Assembly: GCA_030824575.1 (NCBI GenBank)
Contig: JAVBXL010000220.1
Location: 1 to 64,000, forward strand
Length of the DNA: 64,000 nt
From: a bacterium
GTDB lineage: Bacteria > Pseudomonadota > Alphaproteobacteria > Sphingomonadales > Sphingomonadaceae
Direction of reading: 5' to 3'
Positions 35,608 through 44,157 of this stretch are shown here, piece after piece. Both the position numbers and the translations under genes were made by a program. Within the stretch, counting starts at the first letter, position 1. Every line of letters starts with the position of its first letter. Below the pieces are notes generated by a model. The model did not search any database. It was not told where the DNA came from and was given only the letters and a program-made list of their open reading frames with translations.

Positions 35608-35707
35608 CCCGTTCGCCCTTAGCGAAGTCGAAGGGCTCTGCTGAGCGGAGGCGAAGCATCTTCGCTGCGCTCAGTGAGGGGCTTCGACTTCGCTCAGCCC
35701 GAACGGT
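35608..35707. repeat. CTTCG-rich dispersed repeat, copy 3
   Basis: This long imperfect palindrome starts CCCGTTCGCCCTTAGCGAAG and ends CTTCGCTCAGCCCGAACG. It lies between narK and the porin gene. It shares its arms with the elements at 11591-11666 and 12680-12793. Confidence 0.75.
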
Positions 35708-35792
35708 GTTAAATTTGGGGCGGCAGCCTTTCATTGTGTCGCATCGCTGGTGCGATGCTTGACGATGGGCCGCCGCCTCCTCTCCTACCCTG

Positions 35793-37037
35793 TTAGATGC
35801 GCGCGCCCGTGGTCCAGGTCGCGCGCCACTTGCCCTTGACCAGCAGCAGGCCCAGCAGGGCGACCACCGCCAGCCCGGCAAAGATCAGGAAGCCCGATGC
35901 GAAGCTGCCAGTAAACTGCTTGGCGATCCCCAGCGAACTGGCGAGGTAGAAGCCGCCGATACCGCCGGCCATGCCGACCAGGCCGGTCATCACGCCGATT
36001 TCCGCCTGGAACCGCTGCGGCACCAACTGGAAGACCGATCCGTTGCCGGTGCCCAGCGCCAGCATGGCAAGGACGAACAGACCCAATGCGCCAACCAATG
36101 TGGTGGCAAAGGCTACCCCGGCCAGCGCCAGCGCCGCGACGATCAACACCATGGTCAGCGTCTTGACGCCGCCGATCTTGTCGGCCAGCGCGCCACCCAT
36201 CGGCCGCACCAGCGACCCGGCAAAGACGCAGCCCGCAGTGCAATAACCCGCCACGATCGGGGTCAGCCCGAACTGGTCGGTGAAGTAGATCGGCAGGCTG
36301 GCGGCCAGGCCGACGAAACCGCCGAACGTCACCGCATAAAAGCCCATGAGCCACCAGGCGTCAGCCTGTTTGAGCGGTTCGAAATAATCGACCAGCTTCT
36401 TGGCCGGGGGCGCATTGGGCGCATCCTTCGCCATAATCATATAGACGAAGAACACGATGGTCAGGGGCAAGCAGGCCAGGCCCAGCACCGCGTTCCAGCC
36501 GAAAATCTTGGCCAGCATCGGCGCGAACAGCGACGCCAGCACCGTGCCCGAATTGCCCATGCCAGCCAGGCCCATGGCCTTGCCCTGATGCTCTGGCGGA
36601 TACCAGCGGCTCGCCAACGGCAGCGCGATCGCGAAACTCGCGCCTGCAAAGCCCAATATGACGCCCAGCGCCAATGTGCCGCCAAAGCTGTTCACGCCCA
36701 TCATCCAGGCGGTGAACAAGCCAATGATCACAATGACCTGGCTGATCGCACCCGACAGTTTCGGTCCGATCCGATCGACCAGCAAACCGTTGACCACGCG
36801 CAGCAGCGCGCCCGCCAGCGTCGGCACCGCGACCATCAGCCCCTTTTCGGCCGGGGTCAGCATTAGCGTCTTGGAAATCATGGGCGCAAGCGGCCCCAGC
36901 AGCACCCACACCATGAACGCGAGGTCGAAATACAGGAATGCGGCGATCAAGGTCGGCGTGTGGCCGGCCTTCCAAAAACTTGTCGCGGGTACAGGCGCTG
37001 CGCCCTCCCCTTCACGATCCCAATAAGCGGTTGCCAT
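35793..37037 (-). CDS. narK: Nitrate/nitrite MFS transporter
   Basis: The 414-residue product is a 12-helix major facilitator with both nitrate-porter signatures: GFAGASFAIALPLASRWYP with GMGNSGTVLA, and the later GMAGGIGGFYL. It should import nitrate for NasA, possibly with nitrite exchange. A GGGGGAC ribosome binding site precedes the ATG at 37037. The leader holds its own terminator and hexaloop hairpins, which indicates that NasT controls uptake as well as reduction. Confidence 0.93.
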   Translation of the reverse strand: MATAYWDREGEGAAPVPATSFWKAGHTPTLIAAFLYFDLAFMVWVLLGPLAPMISKTLMLTPAEKGLMVAVPTLAGALLRVVNGLLVDRIGPKLSGAISQVIVIIGLFTAWMMGVNSFGGTLALGVILGFAGASFAIALPLASRWYPPEHQGKAMGLAGMGNSGTVLASLFAPMLAKIFGWNAVLGLACLPLTIVFFVYMIMAKDAPNAPPAKKLVDYFEPLKQADAWWLMGFYAVTFGGFVGLAASLPIYFTDQFGLTPIVAGYCTAGCVFAGSLVRPMGGALADKIGGVKTLTMVLIVAALALAGVAFATTLVGALGLFVLAMLALGTGNGSVFQLVPQRFQAEIGVMTGLVGMAGGIGGFYLASSLGIAKQFTGSFASGFLIFAGLAVVALLGLLLVKGKWRATWTTGARI

Positions 37038-37067
37038 GCTACGTCCCCCAATAAACGGAAATGGACA

Positions 37068-37122
37068 CGAAAAAAAGCCGCAGGCCGGACGTTACCTATC
37101 GGTAAATCCGGTCAGCGGCTTT
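37068..37122 (-). terminator. Attenuator in the narK leader
   Basis: On the minus strand the arms AAAGCCGC (37115-37122) and GCGGCTTT (37074-37081), with inner arms CCGGA/TCCGG, are followed by seven T. This intrinsic terminator lies about 30 bases before the narK start codon and parallels the nirB attenuator. Confidence 0.88.
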
Positions 37123-37147
37123 GCTGCGAATGTCGGTGAGGATGCTG

Positions 37148-37194
37148 GTCCCCACATTGGGACGGCACATCCGAAACGCGCGCTTCATCGCGCG
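37148..37194 (-). promoter_or_regulatory. Tandem hexaloop hairpins upstream of narK
   Basis: The second hairpin (37148-37163) has stem GTCCC/GGGAC and loop AATGTG, with A at position 1 and G at position 4. The first (37177-37194) has a six-pair CGCGCG stem and loop ATGAAG, with A at position 1 but A instead of G at position 4. The 13-base linker resembles the 15-base linker in the nirB leader. NasT is the likely binder; the first loop may bind weakly. Confidence 0.75.
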
Positions 37195-37293
37195 ACACCT
37201 ATGTTATCTCGCGATTCGCATCATGTTGCAAGGCACAAAATTGCGTGGCTTTTCAGTCCGGCAGCTGTCGATCCGTCATTGTCGGCGAATCCA

Positions 37294-38508
37294 TCACCGC
37301 CCAGCGACGAAGCCCGCCAGATAATCCTCGATCCGTTCGGGGTCGAACACCCGCCCGTCGAAGAAGCGGTCCGGCCCCAGCGTCAATTCGCCCCGGCGCG
37401 ATCCCACCGCCAGCGGCAGGTCGACCGCCCCTTCCAGCTTCATGCTCGCCCCCGGCATGGCGACATCGCTATTCGCCAGCGCCCGGCGATAGACGTCCGG
37501 CCGGAACACCGCGCCCGCCTTGGCCGCCGTGGCGGCGTCATGCTCAACCATGTTCCACCGCACCAGCTGCGAATAAATCCACAGCGCCTGGCTGCGCCAG
37601 GGAAAGGGCGTCGCTTCCCGGCTGAACAGCATGAAATCGGGATGGGGCAGCGGCGCTTCCCCCGCCCGCGCCACAATCCGTCCGGTCAGCGCGCGGGCGA
37701 TCAGGTCGGCAGGCTGGTCGACATAGCGCGGGTCAGCCAGCAACCGCGACAGGTCGCCATGATTGGCCGGATCGTCGCACCACGCCGCCGCCCGCGCCAG
37801 CGCCCGCAGCAGCCGATCGACGATAGCGGGATTTTCTTCCAGCCACACCTCGCGGAAGGCCAGCACCTTCTCCACGCCCCGCCGCCAGATGCGCTCGCCG
37901 ATCGCGACCGCCTCCGCCAGCCCCGCCTCCACCGCCGCGCTGCCCCATGGTTCACCTGCGATGAAGCCGTCAATCTCGCCCGCGCGCATCGCCTCCACCG
38001 TCAACGACGGCGGCAGCACGCGCAACACCACGTCCCGGTCTGGGTCGATCCCCGCGCTCGCCAACCAATAGCGCAGCATCATCGCATGACTGGAAAAGCG
38101 ATGGACCACGCCGATCACCGGCTTACGCCGCCACAGGCCGATCGCCGCGGCGAAATCATGCGCGGTGCCCAGCGGATCGGCGATCCGCCGCGCCACATCG
38201 GGATCCAGCGCAGCGGCAAAATCGCTGGTCATCACCAGCATGTTGCCGTTGACGTTCAGCTTGTAGGGTGCGGCCAGCGCGGCGGGCTGCTGGCTCAGGC
38301 CCAGCGTCACCGCCACGGCCAGCGGCGCCAGCATCTGCGCGGCATGGACCTGGCCATAGACCAACCGGTCGCGCAGCGTCGCCCAACTGGTCGATCGCAC
38401 CAGCTCCAGCGCGATCCCCTCCTCCTGCGCAAAACCCCGTTCGCGCGCGGCCACCAGCACCGCAGCGTCCGTCAGCGGCAGGAAGGCGATACGCAGGTTC
38501 GTCGTCAT
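37294..38508 (-). CDS. nasS: Nitrate sensor NasS (CmpA/NrtA family)
   Basis: The 404-residue product belongs to the NrtA/CmpA nitrate-binding fold, with the start RIAFLPLTDAAVLVAARERGFAQ, but has no signal peptide. That is the hallmark of NasS, a cytoplasmic protein that holds NasT inactive until it binds nitrate or nitrite. Its ATG overlaps the nasT stop (ATGA). A transporter subunit is unlikely because no nrtBC genes are present. Confidence 0.92.
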   Translation of the reverse strand: MTTNLRIAFLPLTDAAVLVAARERGFAQEEGIALELVRSTSWATLRDRLVYGQVHAAQMLAPLAVAVTLGLSQQPAALAAPYKLNVNGNMLVMTSDFAAALDPDVARRIADPLGTAHDFAAAIGLWRRKPVIGVVHRFSSHAMMLRYWLASAGIDPDRDVVLRVLPPSLTVEAMRAGEIDGFIAGEPWGSAAVEAGLAEAVAIGERIWRRGVEKVLAFREVWLEENPAIVDRLLRALARAAAWCDDPANHGDLSRLLADPRYVDQPADLIARALTGRIVARAGEAPLPHPDFMLFSREATPFPWRSQALWIYSQLVRWNMVEHDAATAAKAGAVFRPDVYRRALANSDVAMPGASMKLEGAVDLPLAVGSRRGELTLGPDRFFDGRVFDPERIEDYLAGFVAGR

Positions 38509-39086
38509 AGTCCCCCTCCCAACAGCTCGCTCGCGGTGATCAGCGCCTGGGCCACCTCGACGATCTTCTTGCCCTGGTTCATCGCCGCAGACCGCAGCAG
38601 CGCATAGGCATCCTGCTCGCTCAGCGACCGCTGGTTCATCAGGATCGACTTGGCCCGGTCGATGATCTTGCGGTCGGACAGCGCGGTGCGCGCCTCGTCC
38701 AGTTCGCCCTGGATCTTGGCAAAGGCATTGAACCGCCGCACCGCCAGTTCCAGCACCGGCTTCACCCGCTCCTTGCGCAGGCCATCCACGACATAGGCGG
38801 ACACGCCCGCGTCGATCGCCGCGCCGATCATGGCTTCGTCCGACTGGTCCACGAACATCGCGATCGGCCGGGCGAGCGCGCGGCTGACGGTCAGCATTTC
38901 CTCCAGCGTGTCGCGGCTCGGACTGCCCAGGTCCATCAGCACGACATCGGGCGCCATCCGCTCCAGCCGCGCAACGAACGCACCACGCGGGGGGACGATA
39001 TGGATATCGTCATAGCCCGCCTCGCGCAGTCCCTCCTCCAGAACCGTCGCGCGCAGCCCGCTGTCATCAATGATGACGATTCGCAT
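38505..39086 (-). CDS. nasT: ANTAR transcription antiterminator NasT
   Basis: The 193-residue product has an N-terminal receiver-like domain (RIVIIDDSGLRATVLEEGL, VVLMDLGSPSRD) and a C-terminal ANTAR domain (IDRAKSILMNQRSLSEQDAYALLR and onward). NasT binds paired hexaloop RNA hairpins and prevents formation of a downstream terminator. Two matching leaders lie in this window, before narK and nirB. It is the first gene of the nasT-nasS pair. Confidence 0.95.
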   Translation of the reverse strand: MRIVIIDDSGLRATVLEEGLREAGYDDIHIVPPRGAFVARLERMAPDVVLMDLGSPSRDTLEEMLTVSRALARPIAMFVDQSDEAMIGAAIDAGVSAYVVDGLRKERVKPVLELAVRRFNAFAKIQGELDEARTALSDRKIIDRAKSILMNQRSLSEQDAYALLRSAAMNQGKKIVEVAQALITASELLGGGL

Positions 39087-39174
39087 CTACCTTGGCCTCT
39101 TTTCGCCCCTTCACTGACCGCGATGCTGCGCCGCGTCAATTGGGCGGCGGATCGCCCTGCGGCCATCCTGACGC

Positions 39175-40704
39175 TTAGTGCGCGGCGGAGGTGTCGACAT
39201 CGCTACGCGGCTTGGGCGCGATCCACACGATCACCGCCGCCGCGAACAGGATCATCGCCGACAGGAAGAAGACATGGTCGACCGCCATGACAATCGCCTC
39301 CTGCTCGACCAGGTTGGAAATGGTCTGCCGCGCCTGTTCGGGGGAAAAGCCCAGGCTCGACAGCAGCGATTGCGTCTGCTCGGGTTGCAAAACACCCGCC
39401 ATGTCGTTGCGCGATACGCGCTGGGCATCGCCCCAACTGGTCAGCACCAGCGACGTCGCGATCGCCGTCGCCATGGTCCGCACGAAATTCTGCAGGCCCG
39501 CGGCCGACGCGGTTTCGCTGGGCAGCACCGATCCCAGCGTCAGCGTGGTCAACGGAATGAAGAAGAAGGGCAAGGCAAAGCCCTGTACGAATTGCGGAAT
39601 GATCATCGTGTCGAAATCGACGCCGCTGGTCCAATGGGCGCGCACCAGGGACATGATGCCGATCCAGGCGACGGCGCCGGAAATCATCAATCGCACATCG
39701 ACCCGCGACAGCAGGTAACCCGCGATGGGGGCCGTGAACAATGCCGCCATCGCCGTCAACGCGGTGACGATGCCCGCCAATGTCGCGGTATAGCCCATCG
39801 ACATCTGCAACCATTGCGGAATCACCACGATGCTGGCGAAATAGGCGCCAAAGCACAGCGACATGGTAAACAGGCCGGAACTGAAACCGACATGGCGGAA
39901 CACCCGCAGGTCGACCACCGGATGCTCCTCGGTCAATTCCCATATGACGAAAGCGATGAAGCCGATGACCGCCAGTAGCGCCAGCGCCACGATCAACGGA
40001 TCGGCGAACCAGTCATGGTCACGGCCGATATCCAGCATGATCTGCAAACAGCCGATCCAGAAAACCAGCAGGAACAGTCCCATCTTGTCGATTGGCACAC
40101 GGGCCGTCTCCGTCTCCACCGGCTTCAGCAGCGCCTGCGCCGCCAATATGCACATCACCGCGATCGGCAGGTTGATGAAGAAGATCCAGTGCCAGCTCCA
40201 ATTGTCGCTGATATAACCACCCACGATCGGTCCCAAAGCCGGCCCCATCAGCGTGGTCATCGCCCACAACCCCATGGCCCGACCCCGCATTTCGGGTGGA
40301 AAGACGCGCATCATCAACGTCTGCGACATGGGCATGATCGGCCCACCGCAAATGCCCTGCCCGATGCGGCAGGCGACCAGCATGGTCAGCGTCGAGGACA
40401 GGCCGCACAGGACGGAAAACAGGCCAAAGCCGATCATTGCCCAAGTAAACATGCGCACCACGCCGAAACGCTGCGCCAGCCATCCGGTCAACGGCACGCA
40501 GATCGCCTCCGCCACCGCATAGGATGTGATGATCCAGGTGCCCTGGTCCGGCGAAATGCCCAGGTTGCCGGCGATATGGGGCACCGACACATTGGCGATG
40601 GTCAGGTCGAGCACGACCATCAGATTGCTCATCGCCAGCACCAGCCCCGCCAGAGTCCGGGCGCGCGGGGAGAGTCGCGAAAAGATATCGTCGTCGCTGC
40701 TCAT
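39175..40704 (-). CDS. DHA2-family multidrug efflux MFS transporter
   Basis: The 509-residue product is a 14-helix drug:H+ antiporter of the EmrB type. It has DLTIANVSVPHIAGNLGISPDQGTWIITSYAVAEAI (motif D region) and GWLAQRFGVVRMF (motif A region). It works with the membrane-fusion and outer-membrane proteins encoded just upstream to span both membranes. The ATG at 40704 is preceded by a GGAAAG motif; an in-frame GTG three codons earlier is possible. It is the last gene in the efflux operon. Confidence 0.92.
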   Translation of the reverse strand: MSSDDDIFSRLSPRARTLAGLVLAMSNLMVVLDLTIANVSVPHIAGNLGISPDQGTWIITSYAVAEAICVPLTGWLAQRFGVVRMFTWAMIGFGLFSVLCGLSSTLTMLVACRIGQGICGGPIMPMSQTLMMRVFPPEMRGRAMGLWAMTTLMGPALGPIVGGYISDNWSWHWIFFINLPIAVMCILAAQALLKPVETETARVPIDKMGLFLLVFWIGCLQIMLDIGRDHDWFADPLIVALALLAVIGFIAFVIWELTEEHPVVDLRVFRHVGFSSGLFTMSLCFGAYFASIVVIPQWLQMSMGYTATLAGIVTALTAMAALFTAPIAGYLLSRVDVRLMISGAVAWIGIMSLVRAHWTSGVDFDTMIIPQFVQGFALPFFFIPLTTLTLGSVLPSETASAAGLQNFVRTMATAIATSLVLTSWGDAQRVSRNDMAGVLQPEQTQSLLSSLGFSPEQARQTISNLVEQEAIVMAVDHVFFLSAMILFAAAVIVWIAPKPRSDVDTSAAH

Positions 40705-40727
40705 CGCCCGCACTTTCCTTTTTGGTC

Positions 40728-41879
40728 TTACTTCTCGGACAGGTCAATCTCGACATCCATGGACAGGCCGACGCGCAACGGATGCGCCGCCAGTTCCTTG
40801 GGGTCGAGCGCGATGCGCAGCGGCAGGCGCTGCACAACCTTGATCCAGTTGCCGGTCGCGTTCTGCGCCGGGATCAGCGACATGGACGAACCGGTCCCGC
40901 CCGAAAAACCGACAACCTTGCCATGATAGACGACATCGCCGCCATACAGGTCGGACGTCACCTTGGCGGGCATGCCGACGGTCACGCCGCGCAGCTGCTT
41001 TTCCTTGAAATTGGCGTCGACATAGACCTGGGCGAGCGGCACGATGCTCATGATCGGGCTACCCTGCGCCACGCGCTGGCCAACCTGCACCTGCCGCTTG
41101 GTGACGACGCCGTCGATCGGCGCGCGAATGATGGCCCGGTCCAGGTTCAGCCGCGCCGAATCCAGCTTGGCCTGCGCCGCCATCACCGCCGGGTCGGTAT
41201 CGACCGTCGATCCGCGCACCAGCGCATCATTGGCCGCCAATTGCCCGCTCGCCGCGCCGCGCGTCGCCTGCGCGGTCTGCACGCCGGCGCGGGCCAGTTC
41301 CAGCGCCGCGCGCGCGGCGGCATAGTCCTTGCGCGCGCTGGTCACTTCATCGCCCGACACCGCGCCATCGCCAACCAACGCCTCGCGCCGTTGCAGGTCG
41401 ATCCGCGCCTTTTCAAAGTCTGCCTGCGCCGTCGCCAGCTGCGCGCGCGCCTGCACGATGTCGGCGCCGCGCGCATCCACCTGCGCGGCCAGCGACGTGC
41501 TGGTCGCGCTCGTCTGGCGGAACTTGCGCTTGGCTTCGGCAAGGTCCGCCTCCGCCTGCGCCACTGCGATCTGCGCGTCGGTGGGGTCCAGCTTCACCAA
41601 TATGTCGCCGCGCTTGACCTGCTGGGTATCGCTAACCAGCACCTCGATCGCCTGCGCCGCCATCAGCGGCGTCACCTGCGCCATTTCGGCGTTCACATAG
41701 GCATTGTCGGTGGCGACGTGCGTCCGCCCCACCAGCATATACCAGGCACCCCACAACAGTCCGCCGACAATGACGACCAGGCCAAGCCGGGTCAGCCATG
41801 TCTTGCGCGCCGACTGGCGGCCTTCCTGCTGCATGTCGTCGCTATCAGGCGCGGGGGTTTGCGGATTGGCGTCAGCCAT
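40728..41879 (-). CDS. HlyD/EmrA-type membrane fusion protein
   Basis: The 383-residue adaptor has one N-terminal transmembrane helix (WLTRLGLVVIVGGLLWGAWYML, about residues 28-49), then a split biotinyl-lipoyl domain (VSDTQQVKRGDILVKLDPTDAQ), a long coiled coil rich in Ala/Arg/Gln, and a beta-barrel C-terminus (IPAQNATGNWIKVVQRLPLRI). That is the EmrA layout. The ATG at 41879 overlaps the outer-membrane factor gene by eight bases. The 429-residue alternative start is inside that gene. Confidence 0.93.
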   Translation of the reverse strand: MADANPQTPAPDSDDMQQEGRQSARKTWLTRLGLVVIVGGLLWGAWYMLVGRTHVATDNAYVNAEMAQVTPLMAAQAIEVLVSDTQQVKRGDILVKLDPTDAQIAVAQAEADLAEAKRKFRQTSATSTSLAAQVDARGADIVQARAQLATAQADFEKARIDLQRREALVGDGAVSGDEVTSARKDYAAARAALELARAGVQTAQATRGAASGQLAANDALVRGSTVDTDPAVMAAQAKLDSARLNLDRAIIRAPIDGVVTKRQVQVGQRVAQGSPIMSIVPLAQVYVDANFKEKQLRGVTVGMPAKVTSDLYGGDVVYHGKVVGFSGGTGSSMSLIPAQNATGNWIKVVQRLPLRIALDPKELAAHPLRVGLSMDVEIDLSEK

Positions 41880-43386
41880 GGGGTCGATCCTTGGACTGGA
41901 AGTCGCTGGCGGCAAAACCGCCGCCCAGCGCACGGATAAGGGCAATATCGGTGGAGAAGGCGCTCGCCTCCAACCCCGCAAGGGACTGGCGCGCGCCCAG
42001 CAACTGGTCCTCGACATTCAGTACGTCGAGATAGGTGGACAGCCCGCCTTTGTAGCGCTTCTGCGCGATGCCATAGGCATCCTGCGACGCGGCGACCGCC
42101 GCGCGCGCATCCACCAGCCGCTGGTCCAGCGTCTTGCGCGTGGTCACGGCGTCGGCAACCTCCTGATAGGCGGCCAGCACGGTCTTGTCATAGGACGCGA
42201 CCGCCTCGTCATAAGTGGCGCGCGCGCCGCGATACTGGCCCTGCAACGCCCCGCCATGGAAGATCGGCAGGCTGAACGCCGGGCCGACCGTGCCGAACAG
42301 CGATCCCTTGTCGAACAGGCTGTTGATGAACGGCTTGGGCGTGCCGGTCGCCGACGTGCCGGTGAACACCGTGTCATAGCCCAGCGACTGCACGCCGATC
42401 AGCGCGCTCAGCCGCAGCGCCGGGAAGAAGTCGGCATGGGCCACCTTGATCCGCTTGGCCGCCGCTTCCGCGCGGGCCAGCGCGGCGGCGATGTCGGGAC
42501 GGCGGGCGACCAGATTGGTGGTGACGTCGGCGGGCAGGCCCAGCGGCGCCAGCGCGCCGATCTTTGGCCGACCGATCGACAGACCGCGGTCCGGCCCCGC
42601 CCCGATCAGCGCCGCAATCTGATGCTGGCGCAGTTCGATCGCCATCGTCGCGGCGCTCAATTGCGCGCGCGCTGACGATACGGTGGCGTCCGCCTGCCGC
42701 ACGCTGCCGCGCGTGTCCAGCCCATTGCGCTGCCGGTCTGCGGCCAGCTTCTGGCTCGCCATGCGGATGTCCAGCGTCTGCCGGGCGATGTCCGCCTCGT
42801 CATGCAGCCGCGCCAGGTCGGCATAGGCGTCGGCTATTCCCGTCGTCAGCGCCAGCCGCGCCTGCTGCGCGTCGATCTGCGCCGCGCGCGTTTCGGAAGT
42901 GGCGGCCGCCAGCGCCGCCTTGTTCCGGCCCCACAGGTCGAGGTCGAACCCCATGTCCAGCGCCACGCGGCCGGTGCCCAGCCAGCCTTTCGGCACGAAA
43001 TTCTGGGGCATGCCCATATTATAGCTTTGCTTGGTCGCAGCCCCGCTCGCTTCCAGGTCGACCGACGGCAACAACGCCGCACCCGCCTGCTGCGCCATGC
43101 CTGCCGCCTTGCGGAAACGGGCGCTGGCGACGGCGACGTCGGGCGACGCGCGCAGTCCTTCGGCGATCAGCGCATCCAGTTGCGGATCGCCATAGGCGCT
43201 CCACCAGCCATCCCCCGGCCAGGCCACAGGCGCAGCCGCCAGGCTGCGTTCCGCCGCCACGCTGGCGGCGGTGCGCATCTCGGGCTTGGCGCCCAGATTG
43301 GGGACTGCGGCGCAGGCGGCCAGCAGCAGGATGGAAGACGCCATGCCGCCCGTGCGGGCGGCCAGGGCAATGCGACTCACGGACAT
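41872..43386 (-). CDS. NodT/OprM-type outer membrane efflux lipoprotein
   Basis: The 504-residue product has a lipobox LLAAC (around residue 24) and two TolC-like repeats: WWSAYGDPQLDALIAEGLRASPDVAVA and the later FHGGALQGQYRGARATYDEAVASY. It forms the outer-membrane channel of the tripartite pump. The ATG at 43386 is preferred to a GTG at 43401. It is first in the operon and lies eight bases from a TetR-type operator. Confidence 0.93.
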   Translation of the reverse strand: MSVSRIALAARTGGMASSILLLAACAAVPNLGAKPEMRTAASVAAERSLAAAPVAWPGDGWWSAYGDPQLDALIAEGLRASPDVAVASARFRKAAGMAQQAGAALLPSVDLEASGAATKQSYNMGMPQNFVPKGWLGTGRVALDMGFDLDLWGRNKAALAAATSETRAAQIDAQQARLALTTGIADAYADLARLHDEADIARQTLDIRMASQKLAADRQRNGLDTRGSVRQADATVSSARAQLSAATMAIELRQHQIAALIGAGPDRGLSIGRPKIGALAPLGLPADVTTNLVARRPDIAAALARAEAAAKRIKVAHADFFPALRLSALIGVQSLGYDTVFTGTSATGTPKPFINSLFDKGSLFGTVGPAFSLPIFHGGALQGQYRGARATYDEAVASYDKTVLAAYQEVADAVTTRKTLDQRLVDARAAVAASQDAYGIAQKRYKGGLSTYLDVLNVEDQLLGARQSLAGLEASAFSTDIALIRALGGGFAASDFQSKDRPHG

Positions 43387-43393
43387 ATCAAAC

Positions 43394-43409
43394 CGTACCA
43401 CCTAGTATG
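43394..43409. promoter_or_regulatory. Candidate TetR operator 2 (efflux operon side)
   Basis: CGTAC, six bases, GTATG. It matches the perfect dyad at 43455-43470 with one arm mismatch and lies just upstream of the efflux operon start codon. Confidence 0.6.
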
Positions 43410-43454
43410 AAAATTGCACTTGCCGCCCCCGCCTGACCTTGTCAACCGAAATAG

Positions 43455-43470
43455 CGTACTCTATGGTACG
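43455..43470. promoter_or_regulatory. Candidate TetR operator 1 (regulator side)
   Basis: A perfect inverted repeat CGTAC, six bases, GTACG lies five bases before the TetR start codon. The site is well placed for autoregulation by the adjacent repressor. Confidence 0.65.
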
Positions 43471-43475
43471 ATTTT

Positions 43476-44147
43476 ATGACACCGCTCGACACACCCCTGA
43501 TTCCCAGCAGAAGGGAGGCCCGCCGCCAGGATCGGCGCGACGCGATCCTGACCGTGGCGCAGGTTTATTTCCTCGAACATGGCTTCGCCGACACGACCAT
43601 GTCGGGCATTGCGGCGGAACTGGGCGGGTCCAAGGGCACCTTATGGAAATATTTTCCATCGAAGGAAGCCCTGTTCGCCGCCGTGGTCGAGCGGGCGGCC
43701 AAAGCCTATCAGGGCCGACTCTCGCAAATCCTCGATCCCCATGGTTCGCTGGAGCCTACTTTGCAAAGCGCGTGCCGTAGCCTGATTGAGAAGGTTACTT
43801 CGCCCGACGCCAGCGCCCTGCATCGCCTGATCGTCGCCCAAGGACGCCGCTTTCCTGAACTCAGCAAGATTTTCTTCGACCTGGCACCACAGAACACCCG
43901 GCTGTTGCTGGCCGACTTCCTGCACGGCGCAATGATGCGCGGGCAATTGCGGTCGGCCGACCCGATCGACGCCGCACGCGCACTATTGTCGCTGTCGCTG
44001 TCCGGTTGCCACCAACAGATGCTGATCGGCCGGATCGATCGTCCCGCGCCCAATGAAATCGCCGCTGACGCCGCCTTCGCCGTCGATATCTTCTTGCGCG
44101 CCTATGCGCCCCAATCCCAGCCCCAGCCGGACGCCGTAATCGTCTGA
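43476..44147 (+). CDS. TetR/AcrR family repressor
   Basis: The 223-residue product has an N-terminal helix-turn-helix (RRDAILTVAQVYFLEHGFADTTMSGIAAELGGSKGTLWKYFPSKEALF, about residues 18-65) and a C-terminal ligand-binding region that resembles TetR_C families. It is divergent from the efflux operon across 89 bases that contain two similar dyads, so repression of itself and of the pump is likely. The inducer is unknown. Confidence 0.92.
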   Translation: MTPLDTPLIPSRREARRQDRRDAILTVAQVYFLEHGFADTTMSGIAAELGGSKGTLWKYFPSKEALFAAVVERAAKAYQGRLSQILDPHGSLEPTLQSACRSLIEKVTSPDASALHRLIVAQGRRFPELSKIFFDLAPQNTRLLLADFLHGAMMRGQLRSADPIDAARALLSLSLSGCHQQMLIGRIDRPAPNEIAADAAFAVDIFLRAYAPQSQPQPDAVIV

Positions 44148-44157
44148 AACCCCCGCA

